Shown here in pieces: positions 38,157 to 46,883 of a stretch of 64,000 bases of DNA. A model generated the notes under the pieces. It worked only from the letters and a program-made list of their open reading frames with translations. It was not told the DNA's origin and ran no database searches. A program made the position numbers and the translations under genes. Each line of letters begins with the position of its first letter. The stretch's first letter is position 1. Source of the stretch: Clostridia bacterium (GTDB lineage Bacteria > Bacillota > Clostridia > Peptostreptococcales > Anaerovoracaceae); the NCBI GenBank assembly GCA_910575405.1, contig CAJTER010000014.1, forward strand, positions 38,794-102,793, read 5' to 3'.

Positions 38157-38185
38157 AGCATAATGCTGACAAGGATCTTTGTCAA
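38157..38185 (-). promoter_or_regulatory. Promoter of the XRE gene
   Basis: Minus strand TTGACA (38180-38185), a 17-base spacer and TATGCT (38157-38162). The -35 overlaps operator repeat 2, and operator repeat 1 covers the start-site region. Confidence 0.65.
38167..38184. promoter_or_regulatory. Operator-like inverted repeat 2 of the XRE gene
   Basis: TGACAA-ggatct-TTGTCA, the same half-sites and gap length as repeat 1, with centres 34 bases apart. It overlaps the -35 box. Confidence 0.75.
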
Positions 38186-38240
38186 TTGATTTTAAAATAG
38201 CAGATTGCGCATATAGGCAGCAAATGCGCTTTTATCCAAG

Positions 38241-38278
38241 AAAAGCACCACCAAAATCCAACATTTTGTGATGCTTTT
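38241..38278. terminator. Terminator after the zeta-toxin remnant
   Basis: AAAAGCACCACCAAAAT and ATTTTGTGATGCTTTT form about 16 pairs with one bulged base and G-T pairs, flanked by A/T runs. Confidence 0.75.
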
Positions 38279-38299
38279 CCGTTTTCCTATTCTTTTGGT

Positions 38300-38795
38300 T
38301 CAATTTTTATTTAAAGTCTTTTTCTCTGCATTTCTATCCAGTGTCAAAAGAACGATATCCTCTTTGTTCCAATCATCGCACACATCGTAAAAGGACTGTC
38401 CTTTTCTCTTCTTATAGATACGATATGGTCTGTCTTCAGAATTGTCATATATATGGCAGATATCACAAACAGCAACCACCTCATGCACCAACGCCAGCGT
38501 TTTATCAAAGCGGCTGCTTATCTTATCTTCCGGAACATCATGTCCACCAGCTTCTACCCGCGCTCTGACACGAAAAACATTAATCATTGGATCAGCAGTA
38601 AGAATATAATAACACCGGATAAAATAACCTTTTTTCCTTGCCCGCTTTAAGAGCTCTAAATTTCTGTCCGTTCTTGATTTCATCCGCATTGATATAATCC
38701 ATTGAGGGCTTAAGCAAGGCCGTAAATGTACTTTTGCCAGAACCATTCGAACCTGCAAAAACAACAATTTCAGGTTTCTTGTTCAATCCATTCAC
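38300..38795 (-). pseudogene. Zeta-type toxin kinase remnant
   Basis: The start is a GTG (38793-38795) with AAGGGG in front. The first part reads MNGLNKKPEIVVFAGSNGSGKST with an intact Walker A, then MDYINADEI. From there the frame runs off into a short tail, while another frame takes over with RTDRNLELLKRARKKGYFIR and the normal end of the family (VRARVEAGGHDVPEDKISSRF, CDICHIYDNS). Between NADEI and TDRN about 30-40 residues are missing, including the region that shapes the UDP-sugar/substrate site (FETV-type). Deletion with frame change leaves no active kinase. The antitoxin-side remnant overlaps its start. Confidence 0.8.
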
Positions 38796-38910
38796 TATAA
38801 CGCCCCTTCCGTAACCGTTTCCCCACTTCTATTTCTGTTCCATCATTATTGCGCCTTATTACAACCTGTTTTTTTCTGTCATAAATGATAACCGGATTTA
38901 AATGGGCGCT
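38770..38910 (-). pseudogene. Remnant of a small gene overlapping the zeta toxin (probable antitoxin)
   Basis: A frame opened by a stop at 38911-38913 and lacking a start codon. It reads NPVIIYDRKKQVVIRR, then NNDGTEIEVGKRLRKGRYSEWIEQET, ending at TGA 38770-38772. It overlaps the toxin start by about 26 bases, as in coupled toxin-antitoxin pairs. The 5' end is lost. The assignment as antitoxin rests on position. Confidence 0.5.
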
Positions 38911-38936
38911 TCAACTCCCTGTTTTGTCCCTGCCGA

Positions 38937-40325
38937 CTACAGTCCAAACCGTTTCAGCTTGTGCTGCAAAGTCTGCCTCTTGATTCCAAGCTCTTTGGCG
39001 GCTCTGGAAATGTTCCCTTCGTTATCCACCATGCTTTTGCGCAGAATCTGCTCCTCGCAGTTTTTGAGGAATTCATCCAGAGATGCTTCTTTTGGATCAT
39101 AGCCAAAAGCGCTGGCGCTTTCCGTATAAGCGTCCTGGATCCGAATATGCGTTTCCGTCAGAACATGCTCCCTGTCTGCCAGGGAAACGGCGGACATAAT
39201 AATATTTTCCAGCTCCCGAATATTTCCCGGATAGCTGTGGTTTTTCAGCTTTTCAAGGGCTCCGTCCGAAACCATCCACACCTCTTTGCCATATTTTCTG
39301 TTGTGCTTTTCCAGAAAGCTGTCTACCAGACGGGGCAGATCATCCAGCCGTTCTCGCAGAGGCGGGATAGTAATGTTGACAATGTTTAGTCTGTAGTACA
39401 GATCCTTTCGCAGGGCTCCGCTTTCAATGAGGGATTTTGGAGATTCGTTGACTGTGGCAATAATCCGCACGTCAATGGGAATGTCCTTTTTTCCGCCTAC
39501 CCGCCGTATGTAGTCTTCCTGCAGGACACGCAGCAGCTTGCTCTGAAGCTCATATGGCATTGCGCTTATTTCATCGAGCAGAAGGGTGCCGCCGCTGGCC
39601 TGTTCAAAGAGCCCCGCCCGATCGACGGCTCCTGTAAAGCCGCCTTTTTCTGTACCAAAGAGAATTCCCTCCAGCAGGCTTTCCGGAAGCGCCGCACAGT
39701 TCTGAGCCAGAAATGGCTTGTCTTTTCTCTGTCCGGCAAAGTGAATGCTCTGAGCAAAAAGCTCCTTTCCAGTCCCTGTTTCCCCGTAAATGAAGACTGG
39801 CGCGTCGGTTTTGGCAGCGCGCTTTGCAAGCTCTAATACCTGCTTGAAATCTCTGTTTTCCCCAATTAGATTTTTGAAATTGTACCGCTTTATTTCCGGC
39901 TTTCCCGGCTCCTCAGGCTTCAGGTTTTCCCGCTGCAGCTTTAAAATCGTGTCGCTCATGGATTTAATTTCCGTGATATCTTTTCCGATTTCAATTGCCG
40001 CAATTACCTGCCCATCCACCTCTACTGGAATCGTAGAGTTCAAGGTGGTGATTTCTTTGCCGTATTTGTTCAGATACGTCTGCTGCTGGTGGATGGTGGG
40101 CTTGTTTTGCTGCAGAGCCCGGCAGAGCGTGCTTTCTTCCAGCGGAATAGAGGAAAAGGCCTCTCTGAAGGGTTTTCCCAGTACATCCTCTCTGTTTGTC
40201 TTTTCCAGACTGGCCATTTCTTCGTTATAGATAATAGTTTTGCCCCTTGCGTCCACCACATGGACGGCTTCACCGATAATATTGCTCAAATCATGCAGTA
40301 TTTTCTGATAATCTTTTGCTTTCAT
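38937..40325 (-). CDS. Sigma-54-dependent transcriptional activator (RocR-like)
   Basis: 462 residues. A PAS sensor (about 5-115, AVHVVDARGKTIIYNEEMASLEK) precedes an AAA+ domain: GETGTGKELFAQSIH Walker A, a GGFTGA loop in place of the usual GAFTGA, GTLLLDEISAMPYELQSKLLRVLQE Walker B, and RKDLYYRLNIVNITIPPLRER. A Fis-type helix-turn-helix closes the protein (NISRAAKELGIKRQTLQHKLKRF). RocR and related proteins control arginine/ornithine breakdown from sigma-54 promoters. The ornithine-racemase-like gene next door supports a role in that area, but no -24/-12 promoter was found in the window. Confidence 0.9.
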   Translation of the reverse strand: MKAKDYQKILHDLSNIIGEAVHVVDARGKTIIYNEEMASLEKTNREDVLGKPFREAFSSIPLEESTLCRALQQNKPTIHQQQTYLNKYGKEITTLNSTIPVEVDGQVIAAIEIGKDITEIKSMSDTILKLQRENLKPEEPGKPEIKRYNFKNLIGENRDFKQVLELAKRAAKTDAPVFIYGETGTGKELFAQSIHFAGQRKDKPFLAQNCAALPESLLEGILFGTEKGGFTGAVDRAGLFEQASGGTLLLDEISAMPYELQSKLLRVLQEDYIRRVGGKKDIPIDVRIIATVNESPKSLIESGALRKDLYYRLNIVNITIPPLRERLDDLPRLVDSFLEKHNRKYGKEVWMVSDGALEKLKNHSYPGNIRELENIIMSAVSLADREHVLTETHIRIQDAYTESASAFGYDPKEASLDEFLKNCEEQILRKSMVDNEGNISRAAKELGIKRQTLQHKLKRFGL

Positions 40326-40357
40326 GCTGCGAACCTCTCTTGTGTCTCTTCTCTTCG

Positions 40358-40393
40358 AAAAAAAGCCTGTCCATTTTTCTGTGGACAGGCTTT
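40358..40393. terminator. Terminator between the racemase and the sigma-54 activator
   Basis: AAAGCCTGTCCA (40362-40373) pairs with TGGACAGGCTTT (40382-40393), twelve pairs with A/T flanks. Confidence 0.85.
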
Positions 40394-40461
40394 AAAATCA
40401 GCTCCCAACTAGTGTACTGACGGTTCATTATGGCAGCCGGACAATACGCCAAAGGCCGTTT

Positions 40462-41553
40462 TTACACATATACGATATCTACATTTTTAGAGCTGGTGGC
40501 ATAGACAATTGTCGCATAACACAGATCAAATTCTATGATATCCCCCACTTTATAGTCTTTTTCACAGTCGTGCACATCCAATATCGTATGATCGCTTGAT
40601 GCACCCAGGACCTTAATCTTTTTATCCCGCGGCAACAGCAGCTCCGGAAATGCGTAGTCCACCTTTCCCAGTGCGAGAATTGCTCTTTTGCGGATGCCCA
40701 GATCCTCATATTCCGGTGTGTTTCCAAAAGCATCGAACATAATTTCACCCTGAGGATAGCTCGGTTTTTCCCTGGCTTCGATAATTTCAGCCTGCAAGGT
40801 AAAGACATCCTGATGCATGTCGCTCATATTATAGCCCCATAAATCCTGCAAATCCTTGGCCAGAAGAATGCCTTCTCCCATTCGCAGCAAGTTGATTCTT
40901 CTCGGCAGATTTCCTTCCAGTACTCTGGGATAGGATGTAGTTGCTCCGCCTGAAATGAATTCCAGCTCTCTGCCGATCTTTTCTTCGATCATCTCCGCAC
41001 ATTCTACCAGTTCATTCAGCTTTTCCGGCGTTGCCTTGACTGCACCGTAGCATCCCAGATTCGTGCCCACGCCTGCCAGCTGCAGATTGTGCAGATCATG
41101 TTCCACAGCAAGAGCAGCCTCCAGTAGTTCCTCTTTGTTCCAAAAGCCTTCCCGCAGATCGCCCAGCTCTACCATCAGGATGACCTTATGTTTTTTGTCC
41201 AACCTGCCCGCCTGGTGATTTAGGGCCTTCAGTACCTCCATCTCGCTGTTGAGACTAATTTCTGTAAGACGCACAACATCGGCCGCCTCACTGATCATCG
41301 GCAGCCGTATCATCATGAAATCCGCCTGTACTCCATATTCCCTCGCTGCTGCAATCTGTTCCAGTCTGGAAGAGGCGATAAACCTGCAGCCTGCTCTGGC
41401 CAGTTCATCGGCACACTCTGAAAGCCCATTGCAGCCCTTAATCACACCTGCCACTTCCACGTTCTGATCCTGGCATTTTATGAGAACCCTGTCGATATTG
41501 TGTCTCAGCTTTTTTAAATCTACAACCATTTTAGGATATCTGTTTCTATTCAT
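40462..41553 (-). CDS. PLP-dependent amino-acid racemase, ornithine/alanine racemase family
   Basis: 363 residues. The N-terminal alanine-racemase barrel has YPKMVVDLKKLRHNIDRVLIKC and GVIKGCNG with the PLP Lys (K39). Further family marks are VELGDLREGFW, FISGGATTSYPRVL and RMGEGILLAKD, and the C-terminal beta domain holds LGASSDHTILDVHDC. This profile matches the Orr (ornithine racemase) and YhfX branch rather than cell-wall Alr. Ornithine racemase starts oxidative ornithine breakdown in amino-acid-fermenting Clostridia. The other Orn-degrading genes (oraSE, ord, ortAB) are not in the window, so the substrate is inferred. Confidence 0.8.
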   Translation of the reverse strand: MNRNRYPKMVVDLKKLRHNIDRVLIKCQDQNVEVAGVIKGCNGLSECADELARAGCRFIASSRLEQIAAAREYGVQADFMMIRLPMISEAADVVRLTEISLNSEMEVLKALNHQAGRLDKKHKVILMVELGDLREGFWNKEELLEAALAVEHDLHNLQLAGVGTNLGCYGAVKATPEKLNELVECAEMIEEKIGRELEFISGGATTSYPRVLEGNLPRRINLLRMGEGILLAKDLQDLWGYNMSDMHQDVFTLQAEIIEAREKPSYPQGEIMFDAFGNTPEYEDLGIRKRAILALGKVDYAFPELLLPRDKKIKVLGASSDHTILDVHDCEKDYKVGDIIEFDLCYATIVYATSSKNVDIVYV

Positions 41554-41629
41554 TCTTTCAATTTCCTCTCTTCATGCATATTTGCCCGCAGGACATCCTT
41601 AAGTTCTTCCTTCTGTGGGCAACTTTTAT

Positions 41630-41654
41630 CTAGTGTACGGTCCCAGTACACTAG
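41630..41654. repeat. Inverted repeat CTAGTGTAC/GTACACTAG
   Basis: Perfect nine-base arms (41630-41638, 41646-41654) with a seven-base gap. The right arm contains the stop codon of the acyl-CoA ligase. Related TAGTGTAC or GTACACTAG strings occur at 40408-40417 and 59776-59785. No T-run follows, so it is not an ordinary terminator. Confidence 0.6.
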
Positions 41655-43369
41655 CGGCGGTGCCGCTTGATTTTGCGTGTTGTTGTTTTTTCGAACTCTT
41701 CCTTCCGCAGATTAAAACGTTTTACTCTTTTGTACAAGGGCATTTGCTCATTGGTGTTGTCAATGATAGTTTTCATAAAGCTTTTGAGTGCAGCCTCGTC
41801 CAGATTTCCCCTGTCTTCTTCAATCGCTCCATAGTCCGGGAAAATACTAGCCCATACAATCGTGTCTCCTGTCCTCTTATCCGGCTCTCCGTAGACGACA
41901 ACTTCCTCAATATATTTGCTCTGCATCAGGTAATATTCCACTTCCTCGGGGAAGATGTTCTTTCCATTTTTGGTGACAATGACATTTTTCTTCCTGCCGC
42001 ATACGTACAGAAAGCCTTCATCATCAAAGTAACCAAAATCACCTGTGTACAGCCAGCCATCCTTTAGAACTTCTGCCGTAGCCTGCGGATCGCCGTAATA
42101 TCCGATCATAACAGACGGCCCTCTGCAGATGATTTCTCCGATGCCATCCTTGTCCGGACATGAAATTTTCACCTCTGTCCCTGGCATGGGCTTTCCTACG
42201 GAATCGGCTTTGCTGTAACGATCCCGGTTTACTGCGATAATCGGTGCATTTTCCGTCATTCCGTACCCCTGTATCATAGGAATTCCCATGGCCTCGTAAT
42301 CCCGTATTACATCCGGATTAATGGCCGCGCCTCCGGCGATAAAGAGATTCATATGGTTTCCAATGCTCTGGTGGAGCTGAGCGAAAATTTTGCGTACTGC
42401 TTTTGGCTTGTTGTATAGTTTCAGCTTACGGGAAAGGTTCACCATTTTTTGCGCCGTATCCTTTTTTCCGGAGCTTTCAAGCTGCTTCCAGACGCGCTTG
42501 TGCATGGTTTCGAAGACCAGCGGAACACCCAGCATGACGGTTGCCTGAGATTCTTTCATATTTTTCTGAATATGCTTGAGCCCTTCACAGATGGCAATAC
42601 ACATGCCCTGATAACATCCCGTAAAAATGTGGCAGGTCATCTCATAGGAATGATGCATAGGCAGAACGGAAAGGCCCATTCCCGGGGACTGAATCTTGAC
42701 ATATTTGGACATATTATAGACATTTGCTGTAATATTCTTGTGTGACAGCATTACCCCCTTTGCCAGTCCTGTGGTTCCGGAGGTAAAGAGCAGGGAACAC
42801 ATCGCCTCCCTGTCAATATGGGCATCCAGAAAGCGCCGATCCTCTTTATCCAAAAGCTCCTGCCCTTCCTCTACAAGCCGGTCAAAGGAAAGAATCCGTT
42901 CGTCTTCATGCGCTCCTGTGCTCATACATATCCGAAAACGAACCCCATCTACTTCCTTCAGGGCAAGATCCACGGTTTCCTCCAATTTGGGAGAATATAC
43001 AATTGCACTAACCTCGGCCCGCTTCAGGAGGTTTACAATTTCCCTGGGAGGAAGCTCTTTATCAAGAGGCGCCACTACGCCGGTTCCATTCGTCGTCGCC
43101 AGATAGGATACAACCCATTTGTAGCTGTTTTCCCCGATAACTGCTATTTTCTCACCTTTCAGGCCCAAATCAATGAACTTTGTTCCCAGGGCATCCACAT
43201 CCTTTTTAAATTGTTCATACGTAATCGGACGGTACTCTCCGCCCGGTTTATCCTTGACAAGATATGCTGGTTCCTTTGCAAAAAGCTCTGCGCTGCTGTT
43301 CAGCATATCCTTTAAATCATTTATATACCTGAATTGATAAAAGGAATCTTTATATTTTTTACTATTCAA
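41651..43369 (-). CDS. AMP-forming acyl-CoA ligase (long-chain type)
   Basis: 572 residues with a TTG start preceded by AAAGGAGGG. ANL-family motifs in order: LLFTSGTTGLAKGVMLSH (P-loop), IQGYGMTENAPI, DGWLYTGDFGYFDDEGFLYVCGR, and KNGKNIFPEEVEYYL in the mobile C-domain with the catalytic Lys. It activates a fatty or aryl acid to the CoA thioester through an acyl-AMP. The chain has features of long-chain FadD-like enzymes, but the substrate cannot be set. It stands alone, with the inverted repeat at its stop codon. Confidence 0.9.
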   Translation of the reverse strand: MNSKKYKDSFYQFRYINDLKDMLNSSAELFAKEPAYLVKDKPGGEYRPITYEQFKKDVDALGTKFIDLGLKGEKIAVIGENSYKWVVSYLATTNGTGVVAPLDKELPPREIVNLLKRAEVSAIVYSPKLEETVDLALKEVDGVRFRICMSTGAHEDERILSFDRLVEEGQELLDKEDRRFLDAHIDREAMCSLLFTSGTTGLAKGVMLSHKNITANVYNMSKYVKIQSPGMGLSVLPMHHSYEMTCHIFTGCYQGMCIAICEGLKHIQKNMKESQATVMLGVPLVFETMHKRVWKQLESSGKKDTAQKMVNLSRKLKLYNKPKAVRKIFAQLHQSIGNHMNLFIAGGAAINPDVIRDYEAMGIPMIQGYGMTENAPIIAVNRDRYSKADSVGKPMPGTEVKISCPDKDGIGEIICRGPSVMIGYYGDPQATAEVLKDGWLYTGDFGYFDDEGFLYVCGRKKNVIVTKNGKNIFPEEVEYYLMQSKYIEEVVVYGEPDKRTGDTIVWASIFPDYGAIEEDRGNLDEAALKSFMKTIIDNTNEQMPLYKRVKRFNLRKEEFEKTTTRKIKRHRR

Positions 43370-43544
43370 GTGGATAAAACCCTCCTTTCGATTTTTTATT
43401 TCAAAATTTCACGCTATCTTCAATGTCTGTTTTTTATTTTATCACTTTACAGAGACTAGTGCAATTGTGAATCCGACAAAATATGCCGGCTTACCTTCTT
43501 CAGGCACTCGTCCTGATTTTCTTTTTATCATATTCTGTTTATAG

Positions 43545-43578
43545 AAAAAGCCGCCGCTGTTTCCAGTGACGGCTTTTT
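43545..43578 (-). terminator. Terminator of the cold-shock gene
   Basis: AAAAAGCCGCCGCTG faces CAGTGACGGCTTTTT with one mismatch and one G-T, loop of four bases. T5 follows on the minus strand. Confidence 0.85.
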
Positions 43579-43596
43579 ACTGACTTTGGCGCTGCA

Positions 43597-43806
43597 CTAC
43601 GCTACACGTACATTTGCAGCTCTGGTTTTACCACGCTGCACATCATCTTCGATATCGAAGGTTACTTTCTGGCCCTCCTTCAAAGACTTGAACCCTTCAG
43701 CGACAATTGCGGAAAAATGTACAAATAAATCCTCTCCACCCTCATCATTTGTAATGAATCCAAAGCCTTTATCATCATTGAACCATTTTACTATACCGGT
43801 ATGCAT
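43597..43806 (-). CDS. csp: Cold-shock protein
   Basis: 69 residues, a single cold-shock domain: [16 protein letters not shown] (RNP1 KGFGFI) and DLFVHFSAI (RNP2). Binds single-stranded RNA/DNA as a chaperone. Strong AGTAGGAGGTGTCGAT start site. The mRNA leader is about 120 bases, as is common for csp genes. Confidence 0.97.
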   Translation of the reverse strand: MHTGIVKWFNDDKGFGFITNDEGGEDLFVHFSAIVAEGFKSLKEGQKVTFDIEDDVQRGKTRAANVRVA

Positions 43807-43935
43807 ATCGACACCTCCTACTTGTCTTTTTGTACCCGATTGGAAATCTAAAAAGGATGTATTTTCAAGAGCAACTTTGGTAAGAACTCTTAAAAATTAC
43901 ATCCCCTATAATCGTTCTCCATTTGATACAATTAA

Positions 43936-43965
43936 AGTATAGCATATATCATCAAGGGTTGTCAA
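43936..43965 (-). promoter_or_regulatory. Promoter of the cold-shock gene
   Basis: Minus strand TTGACA (43960-43965), an 18-base spacer and TATACT (43936-43941). Confidence 0.65.
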
Positions 43966-44027
43966 ATATAACTTTCTGAAGTTGGAGAATATATTTCACA
44001 GATGAATAATTGAGGCAGTTAGAACCT

Positions 44028-45008
44028 TTACTGCGATTTCTGGTCAAATGCCTTTGCGGCCTGCTTCAGCTGCTTGATAGGAATATCGGTCAGCTCCGAG
44101 ATCTCCTCATAGGATTTCCCCTTTTTCAGCATTACATCCACCAGCTCCATTTTACCCTGAGCAATGCCCTGTCTCCTGCCTCGTTTCACACCTCGTTTCT
44201 CGCCCCGTTTTTCGCCTTGCGCAATGCCCCTTTTCAATATGGTCTTAGCCTCATATTCCAGCACTCTTCCTCCCATAACAGCTTTCACTCCTTCCTTTAC
44301 ATTTTCATATTTCTCCGCGATGTGCTCCAGTACGCGGCCAGACATATCCACAATCGTACATTTTGTATATTCATCAATATGCCCCTGTCTGCACAGCTGT
44401 TCCAGCCTCCTGCGAATGCCTGCGTACTCTCCGCAGAGTGTTTCCAATTCTTCCCCGTTTGTCTCATACCGTGCAAAGCGGCCTTCGTGGGAAAAGATAT
44501 AAAAGGGAATCAGAAACAGCAAATCTTTTTCAAAAAGTTCCTCCAGCGTATAGCTCTTCAGCTTCATCACCGGTATTACATACCGCAGGGCTCCACCCGG
44601 CGTTTCCATGCAGATGTACATGAAATCCGGCGTATGTCTGCCGCACCGCAGGAACAAAATCGTCGAATGAGGAAAACTCACATGGAGCGTGTTTCCACGG
44701 ATGCTCCCTTCATCCAGCGCGATCTGGCTATCGTATTCAAAAAATCGAATCAGCATGCTGCTGTCCGGGGTGCTCTGGCACTCCCAATGGTATTTTTTCC
44801 TGCCCATTTTTCCCAGGATGGTAAAGCTGCTGTCGGTAATATACTTTTCCTCCCCGCCGTCCTGCTGGTTCTGAAAATGCTCGTTCTGCGAAAAGCGAAT
44901 TTCTTCCCTGCCTGTGTAGGCTTCCTCAAAAATCTCGTTAATCATGGGAAGAATCAAGCTGCTGCAGTCGTTTAGCAGGGTTCGAAACACATCATCGTAA
45001 GGCGTCAT
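44028..45008 (-). CDS. Rpn-family recombination-promoting nuclease/putative transposase
   Basis: 326 residues, AAGGAGGAAGT before the ATG. The PD-(D/E)XK-like start TPYDDVFRTLLNDCSSLILPMINEIFEEAY, KKYHWECQSTPD with the E-x-Q active-site motif, and MLIRFFEYDSQIALD are marks of the Rpn family in Clostridia. A basic low-complexity segment (GEKRGEKRGVKRGRRQGIAQG, about 265-285) and an end with KGKSYEEISELTDIPIKQLK follow. These proteins cut DNA and promote recombination in Escherichia coli; many copies per genome are usual in Clostridia. Confidence 0.82.
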   Translation of the reverse strand: MTPYDDVFRTLLNDCSSLILPMINEIFEEAYTGREEIRFSQNEHFQNQQDGGEEKYITDSSFTILGKMGRKKYHWECQSTPDSSMLIRFFEYDSQIALDEGSIRGNTLHVSFPHSTILFLRCGRHTPDFMYICMETPGGALRYVIPVMKLKSYTLEELFEKDLLFLIPFYIFSHEGRFARYETNGEELETLCGEYAGIRRRLEQLCRQGHIDEYTKCTIVDMSGRVLEHIAEKYENVKEGVKAVMGGRVLEYEAKTILKRGIAQGEKRGEKRGVKRGRRQGIAQGKMELVDVMLKKGKSYEEISELTDIPIKQLKQAAKAFDQKSQ

Positions 45009-45446
45009 ACTTCCTCCTTTATTATATCTCGTTTTTTAGCCCAATACAAATCAAATGTTCAGGCTGCGCGCACCACAAACGCCTAATATTTAGTAAATTT
45101 GACATATTATACTATATAATAACTAATAAGTAAATATGTTCCATGTAAATTTATTCTATTTTTTCTGCCACGGACAATCATCTGCAGCCTGCCGAATCTG
45201 CCGCTCTACGCAGTTCTGTTTGGGGAGTTGTTGTCCATTTTTGGCTATGAAAGATGCATTATTGCAGAAAAGTTATAGTTCGGGTATATCGCCTATTAGC
45301 ATTTGTTGTTTTTTTGATTTTCGGAAATTCATGAAGGCTGGAGCCAGGTTTTTTATACAACAACAGGGCGTTTTGGTGGCTTTTTAGAATTGGTTCGTGG
45401 AAAGGACCACTGAGAGGTTGTAAAAATGGAAACTGTGGCTTAACAA
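45009..45446. other. Gap without recognised gene
   Basis: The 440-base stretch between the Rpn gene and the terminator at 45447 is AT-rich at its left end (TATATAATAACTAATAAG around 45110-45130). A plus-strand frame of 83 codons from 45136 has no ribosome site, an odd cysteine/phenylalanine-rich composition and no similarity I recognise. I see no repeat or RNA structure. Confidence 0.6.
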
Positions 45447-45493
45447 AAGACCCGGTGGGTGCTTCCGTAAAACAGAAGATTCCATCGGGTCTT
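45447..45493. terminator. Terminator after the secreted-protein gene
   Basis: AAGACCCG (45447-45454) pairs with CGGGTCTT (45486-45493); TTTTG follows on the minus strand and ATTTTTG on the plus strand. Confidence 0.7.
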
Positions 45494-45525
45494 ATTTTTG
45501 TTTTGCTTTTTATACTTTTAAAGAA

Positions 45526-46755
45526 TTATTTCCACGAAATGGTGTAATGGCCGGAGGATTTGGAATTTCCTCTGTAAAGCTTGATGTAGAAGGTTCCCTT
45601 TGACCATTTGCCCGCGGATTTCAGCGTCATGCCGCCGGAATAATAACCAAAGGATCTGGTTCCGATTTTTCCGTGCTTATCATAAACGTCTGCTTTGATA
45701 TTGTCATTTGTAGCGCCTTTTATGGTAATTTTAACAGCTTTCTTGCTGCTGAGGGTGAACTTGTACCAGTCAGCCGTCTTATCACCGATGATGATGGTTC
45801 CTGACCGCTTTGCTCCTTTTTTCAGCGTTACAGCCTTTGCCTTGCTCTTGCCGCTCTTTTCGGAGACAGCTTTGTTAACGACAGTCAGGTTGTACCAGCC
45901 TCTGGAGCTGCTTGCATAAGAGTTGACTTTCACATAGTAGGTTACGCCCTTCTTAACGCCGTAGGTCGGAAGTTCTTTTGTCGCTAAGTTAGTGGTCAAA
46001 GCTTTCTTTTTGCTGTTACAGAGAGCGACTGAGCCGATACCTGAGGCGGCCTGCACTTCCAGAGAGCCTGTCTTTGTCGCTTTAAACTTAAAGTAATTGG
46101 TCTGTGCATCTCTCTGACCTACTGCAATGGCTTTTCCGCTTGTGATCGTTCTGTCACCGCCGTTTGCGTAGCCTGCTGCTGCGCCAACCAGAAAGGCTTG
46201 TTGTTCGTCACGAATCGGAGATAAGGTCTGAATGCCCAGATAATATGTACCTTTTGCTGGCACCTGAATCACACGCGTTACTACATCTGCATCCGTAGGA
46301 TCTGTTGTTTTTGCGGATATTATACCGTAGCCAACTGCGTTTGTCAGCGCTGCGTCCTTATATAATCCGAATTCCAGAGAGGATGTTGAGACAGCTGATT
46401 TAGCTGCTGCTTCCATAATGATCGTTCCCTTTGCCGGCAGGGATATTGCTCTTGAATAACCCTGTTTCGTGCTTCCCGGCAGAACATCTCCTATGTCAAA
46501 CACTACTGCATCTGATTTAATAGATGTTGTAGATGCGTTGATGTTTGTAAGTGGAATAACACCTTCTGCCGTCTTTGTACCTGCCTTTACTTTGCCGGCA
46601 AGCTCTGTCTGTACCGCTTTCACCGGGCTCTGGGCCTTGCTGATGTCTTCTCCTGTCATCGTGTTGCTGCTGCTTGCGAAGGCTGTGCCGGCCGAGGTCA
46701 GCACCAGTGTTGAAATCAGCAGCGTTGATAATAATCTGTGAAGTCCTTTTTTCAT
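45526..46755 (-). CDS. Secreted protein with PPC-like beta domains
   Basis: 409 residues from the ATG at 46753-46755 behind AAAGGAGCAGATGAT; an earlier in-frame start lacks a site. A typical signal peptide (MKKGLHRLLSTLLISTLVLTS, cut after AFA) is followed by a linker with TTSIK. At least two repeats of a pre-peptidase C-terminal-like fold come next: TNYFKFKATKTGSLEVQ...YYVKVNSYASSSRGWYNLTV and TADWYKFTLSSKKAVKITIKG...FYIKLYRGNSKSSGHYTISW. There is no catalytic domain. It is exported and may bind the cell surface or a polymer; the role is unknown. Confidence 0.75.
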   Translation of the reverse strand: MKKGLHRLLSTLLISTLVLTSAGTAFASSSNTMTGEDISKAQSPVKAVQTELAGKVKAGTKTAEGVIPLTNINASTTSIKSDAVVFDIGDVLPGSTKQGYSRAISLPAKGTIIMEAAAKSAVSTSSLEFGLYKDAALTNAVGYGIISAKTTDPTDADVVTRVIQVPAKGTYYLGIQTLSPIRDEQQAFLVGAAAGYANGGDRTITSGKAIAVGQRDAQTNYFKFKATKTGSLEVQAASGIGSVALCNSKKKALTTNLATKELPTYGVKKGVTYYVKVNSYASSSRGWYNLTVVNKAVSEKSGKSKAKAVTLKKGAKRSGTIIIGDKTADWYKFTLSSKKAVKITIKGATNDNIKADVYDKHGKIGTRSFGYYSGGMTLKSAGKWSKGTFYIKLYRGNSKSSGHYTISWK

Positions 46756-46883
46756 ATCATCTGCTCCTTTTTTTCTTATTTTCCAGTGTACAGTCCGCAT
46801 GGTTACAGGCTGTACAAAGCTTCTACCTTTTATTATACTGATTTTTTACAAAGTTTCCAGCATTTTTCGAAAATTTATGCCGA

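Noticed and set aside
44218..44290. GEKRG-type repeats in the Rpn gene as a possible CRISPR or satellite array
   Set aside because: They are short in-frame codon repeats of a basic linker, not spaced direct repeats.
45136..45387. 83-codon plus-strand frame in the 45-kb gap
   Set aside because: No ribosome site, odd cysteine/phenylalanine content and no similarity recognised; listed only as a gap.
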